From Sulfuritalea sp. (GTDB lineage: Bacteria; Pseudomonadota; Gammaproteobacteria; Burkholderiales; Rhodocyclaceae), in NCBI GenBank assembly GCA_021738385.1, contig JAIPCF010000019.1, positions 1-38,151 of the forward strand: a stretch of 38,151 nt of DNA, given 5' to 3'. Under the pieces are notes generated by a model, which ran no database searches, was not told the DNA's origin, and saw only the letters and a list, made by a program, of their open reading frames with translations. The first letter of the stretch is position 1, and every line of letters starts with the position of its first letter. Below, piece after piece: positions 36,829-38,151 of the stretch. Position numbers and translations under genes: made by a program.

Positions 36829-37254
36829 TCAGGGGTCTTCTGCTTTGGCTTTGGCGACGCCTTCGCGGCGCAGTTTGAAGGTACCGAGTGACTTGGCGAC
36901 CAGCTCACCGCTCTCGTCAAATGCCTCGCCCTCGCAGAAGTGTAGCGAACTGCCACCGCGCAGCAGTTTTCCTTCAGCGACGATGCGGCCTTTCGCCGAG
37001 CGCAAAAAGCTGATCGACATATCGACCGTCATCACACCGCCGCCGTGTTCTTGCGAAGTGCGTGCAGCAACTGCCATGGCGACATCAAGCATGGTCATGA
37101 TGACGCCACCGTGCGAGACCTCGAAGCTGTTGAGCATTTCCGGTCGCAGTTCGAGCGAGATGCGCGAGCGTCCGCCCTCGGCCATCTCGGCCTTGACGCC
37201 GAGATGTTTGAGAAAGGGAACCTTGAGTCCGAAAAAATCCTGGCTGCTGGGCAT
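36829..37254 (-). CDS. PaaI-like hotdog-fold thioesterase
   Basis: A 141-residue hotdog protein likely to hydrolyse acyl-CoA thioesters. The family segment MLNSFEVSHGGVIMTMLDVAMAVAA (about 40-64, given in part) contains the HGG turn and the Asp at the start of the long helix. VDMSISFLRSAKGRIVAEGKL is the following strand region. It may release CoA from dead-end intermediates of the pathway. It begins ten bases after the SDR stop, so these are one transcript. Confidence 0.9.
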   Translation of the reverse strand: MPSSQDFFGLKVPFLKHLGVKAEMAEGGRSRISLELRPEMLNSFEVSHGGVIMTMLDVAMAVAARTSQEHGGGVMTVDMSISFLRSAKGRIVAEGKLLRGGSSLHFCEGEAFDESGELVAKSLGTFKLRREGVAKAKAEDP

Positions 37255-37264
37255 TGCGTCGATA

Positions 37265-38038
37265 TCAGAAGCTCAAACTGCCACCATCCACCGGCAAGGC
37301 ATGACCCGTAATGTGGCGTCCGGCATCAGAGGCGAGCAACACGACAGTACCCTTGAGATCCTCGTCGCCGCCAACGCGTCCCAGGGCGGTGCCCGAGATG
37401 ATCCGGTCGCCGAGTTTTTCCATGATGCCGCTGGCCATTTTTGAGGGAAAGAAGCCCGGGCAGATGGCGTTGACGTTGATGTTGTACTTGCCCCATTCGG
37501 CCGCCAGTGCGCGCACGAAATTCACGTCGGCGCCCTTGCTGGTGTTGTAGGCAATGGTTTGCATGTCCGGCGGATTGCCGCGCAAGCCGGCAATCGAGGC
37601 GGTGACAATGACCTTGCCCGACTTTTGCGGAATGAAGGCACGCTTGCCGACTTCGCGAGTCAGAAAGAACATGCCGTTGACATTGAGATTGATGACCTTC
37701 ATCCAGGCTGCATCGGGAAAGTCTTCAGCGGGTGCGCCCCATGTGGCGCCGGCATTGTTCACCAGAATGTCTATCTTGCCGTATTGATCGAGAACAGCGC
37801 TGACAAGGGCGGGGATCTGGTCGAATTTCGACAGATCGTTGGTAATCGTCAGCACCTCGACGCCCTGCTTTTCAAGGTGAGCTTTCGCCTCCGCCAGTTC
37901 GTCGGCTTTGCGCGCGGTGATAACGAGCTTGGCACCCATCTCACCGAGAGCCTCGGCCATCTGCAAGCCCAGCCCGCGCGAGCCGCCCGTGATGATGGCA
38001 ACCTTGCCGGTGAGATCGAATAGTTGTTTGACGCTCAT
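37265..38038 (-). CDS. Short-chain dehydrogenase/reductase
   Basis: Classical SDR of 257 residues. The cofactor motif TGGSRGLG is at 17-24, NNAG at 94-97, and the catalytic Ser148, Tyr164 and Lys168 (YNTSK) are intact. The end GHALPVDGGSLSF is typical. An Arg in place of an acidic residue after the second strand (TARKADEL) suggests NADPH rather than NADH. It is the first gene of the catabolic run, with AAAGGA before the ATG and repeat copy 3 just upstream. In the Pseudomonas lva operon an SDR (LvaD) reduces the 4-oxo group; the same role here is a hypothesis. Confidence 0.94.
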   Translation of the reverse strand: MSVKQLFDLTGKVAIITGGSRGLGLQMAEALGEMGAKLVITARKADELAEAKAHLEKQGVEVLTITNDLSKFDQIPALVSAVLDQYGKIDILVNNAGATWGAPAEDFPDAAWMKVINLNVNGMFFLTREVGKRAFIPQKSGKVIVTASIAGLRGNPPDMQTIAYNTSKGADVNFVRALAAEWGKYNINVNAICPGFFPSKMASGIMEKLGDRIISGTALGRVGGDEDLKGTVVLLASDAGRHITGHALPVDGGSLSF

Positions 38039-38059
38039 GGAAATCCTTTCATAGATCGT

Positions 38060-38143
38060 TTACCACGGCGACACGGCGGGCACGGCGAATTCAAACAAAT
38101 TTCTCGCAAGGTTTTCGCCGTGTCACCGTGTCGCCGTGGTTAA
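38060..38143. repeat. Palindromic repeat, copy 3
   Basis: An 84-bp element upstream of the SDR gene. It begins TTACCACGGCGACACGGCG and ends CGTGTCGCCGTGGTTAA, with one extra T in the right end. It has the same ends and 8-bp period as copies 1 and 2. The centre is A/T-rich and unlike the others. Confidence 0.86.
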
Positions 38144-38151
38144 AGTTTTTT

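Overview
The window is ordinary bacterial chromosome, most likely from a betaproteobacterium of the Rhodocyclales/Sterolibacteriaceae type. The support is gene content and order: exbB-exbD-lpxK-ycaR-kdsB-adk, icd next to aceK, DUF2788 next to ppnP and yajQ, and a PPi-dependent phosphofructokinase beside a K+-independent proton-pumping pyrophosphatase. The genus cannot be fixed from sequence alone. I see no tRNA, rRNA, CRISPR array, IS element, integrase or prophage gene. About 40 protein genes pack nearly all of the sequence.

Layout. (1) 1-5.3 kb: a cold-shock protein; icd divergent from aceK, whose product phosphorylates Icd; the pseudouridine synthase rluE, overlapping aceK; a small secreted Ala/Lys-rich protein of unknown role; a secreted DUF192 protein; and slyX. 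(2) 5.3-7.4 kb: sodB and xseA on the minus strand. (3) 7.4-10.9 kb: a 424-base gap carrying two opposed DnaA-box sequences, then exbB-exbD-lpxK-ycaR-kdsB (energy transduction, lipid A and KDO). (4) 10.9-16.5 kb: an energy/phosphate block of adk, a pfkA-type phosphofructokinase, a PPi-type phosphofructokinase (minus strand) and hppA. (5) 16.5-20.7 kb: ggt, murJ (minus), rpsT and a small unknown gene; the last two have near-consensus sigma70 promoters. (6) 20.7-25.0 kb: an orphan ParA-like ATPase divergent from argD-argF-argG. (7) 25.0-29.6 kb: DUF2788, ppnP, yajQ, a class I glutamine amidotransferase, a CoA-type Nudix hydrolase, a CobD/CbiB-family membrane protein and a BktB-like thiolase. (8) 29.6-38.1 kb, all minus strand: an aromatic aminotransferase, a GNAT acetyltransferase, then a catabolic run of SDR, hotdog thioesterase, MDR reductase, APH-type kinase, acyl-CoA dehydrogenase and acyl-CoA ligase.

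How the genes work together. Icd and AceK form the TCA/glyoxylate branch switch. hppA and the PPi-type phosphofructokinase share a divergent regulatory region and probably tie glycolysis or gluconeogenesis to the pyrophosphate pool, with adk and a second phosphofructokinase next door. argDFG covers three late steps of arginine synthesis. The catabolic run pairs a separate APH kinase with an acyl-CoA dehydrogenase, the two halves fused in animal ACAD10/ACAD11 and split in the Pseudomonas levulinate (lva) pathway. That makes a 4-hydroxyacyl-CoA phosphorylation/elimination pathway the leading hypothesis here.

Most unusual structures: three copies of an 84-96 bp palindromic repeat with 8-bp internal periodicity, all in the catabolic run (33192-33287, 34573-34657, 38060-38143); the paired DnaA boxes at 7585-7607; a terminator-like hairpin coinciding with the first codons of ggt; and a terminator-like hairpin plus a palindrome in the argD/parA control region. 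Several genes appear to use non-ATG starts (exbB, rluE, parA, slyX, the Ala/Lys-rich gene).
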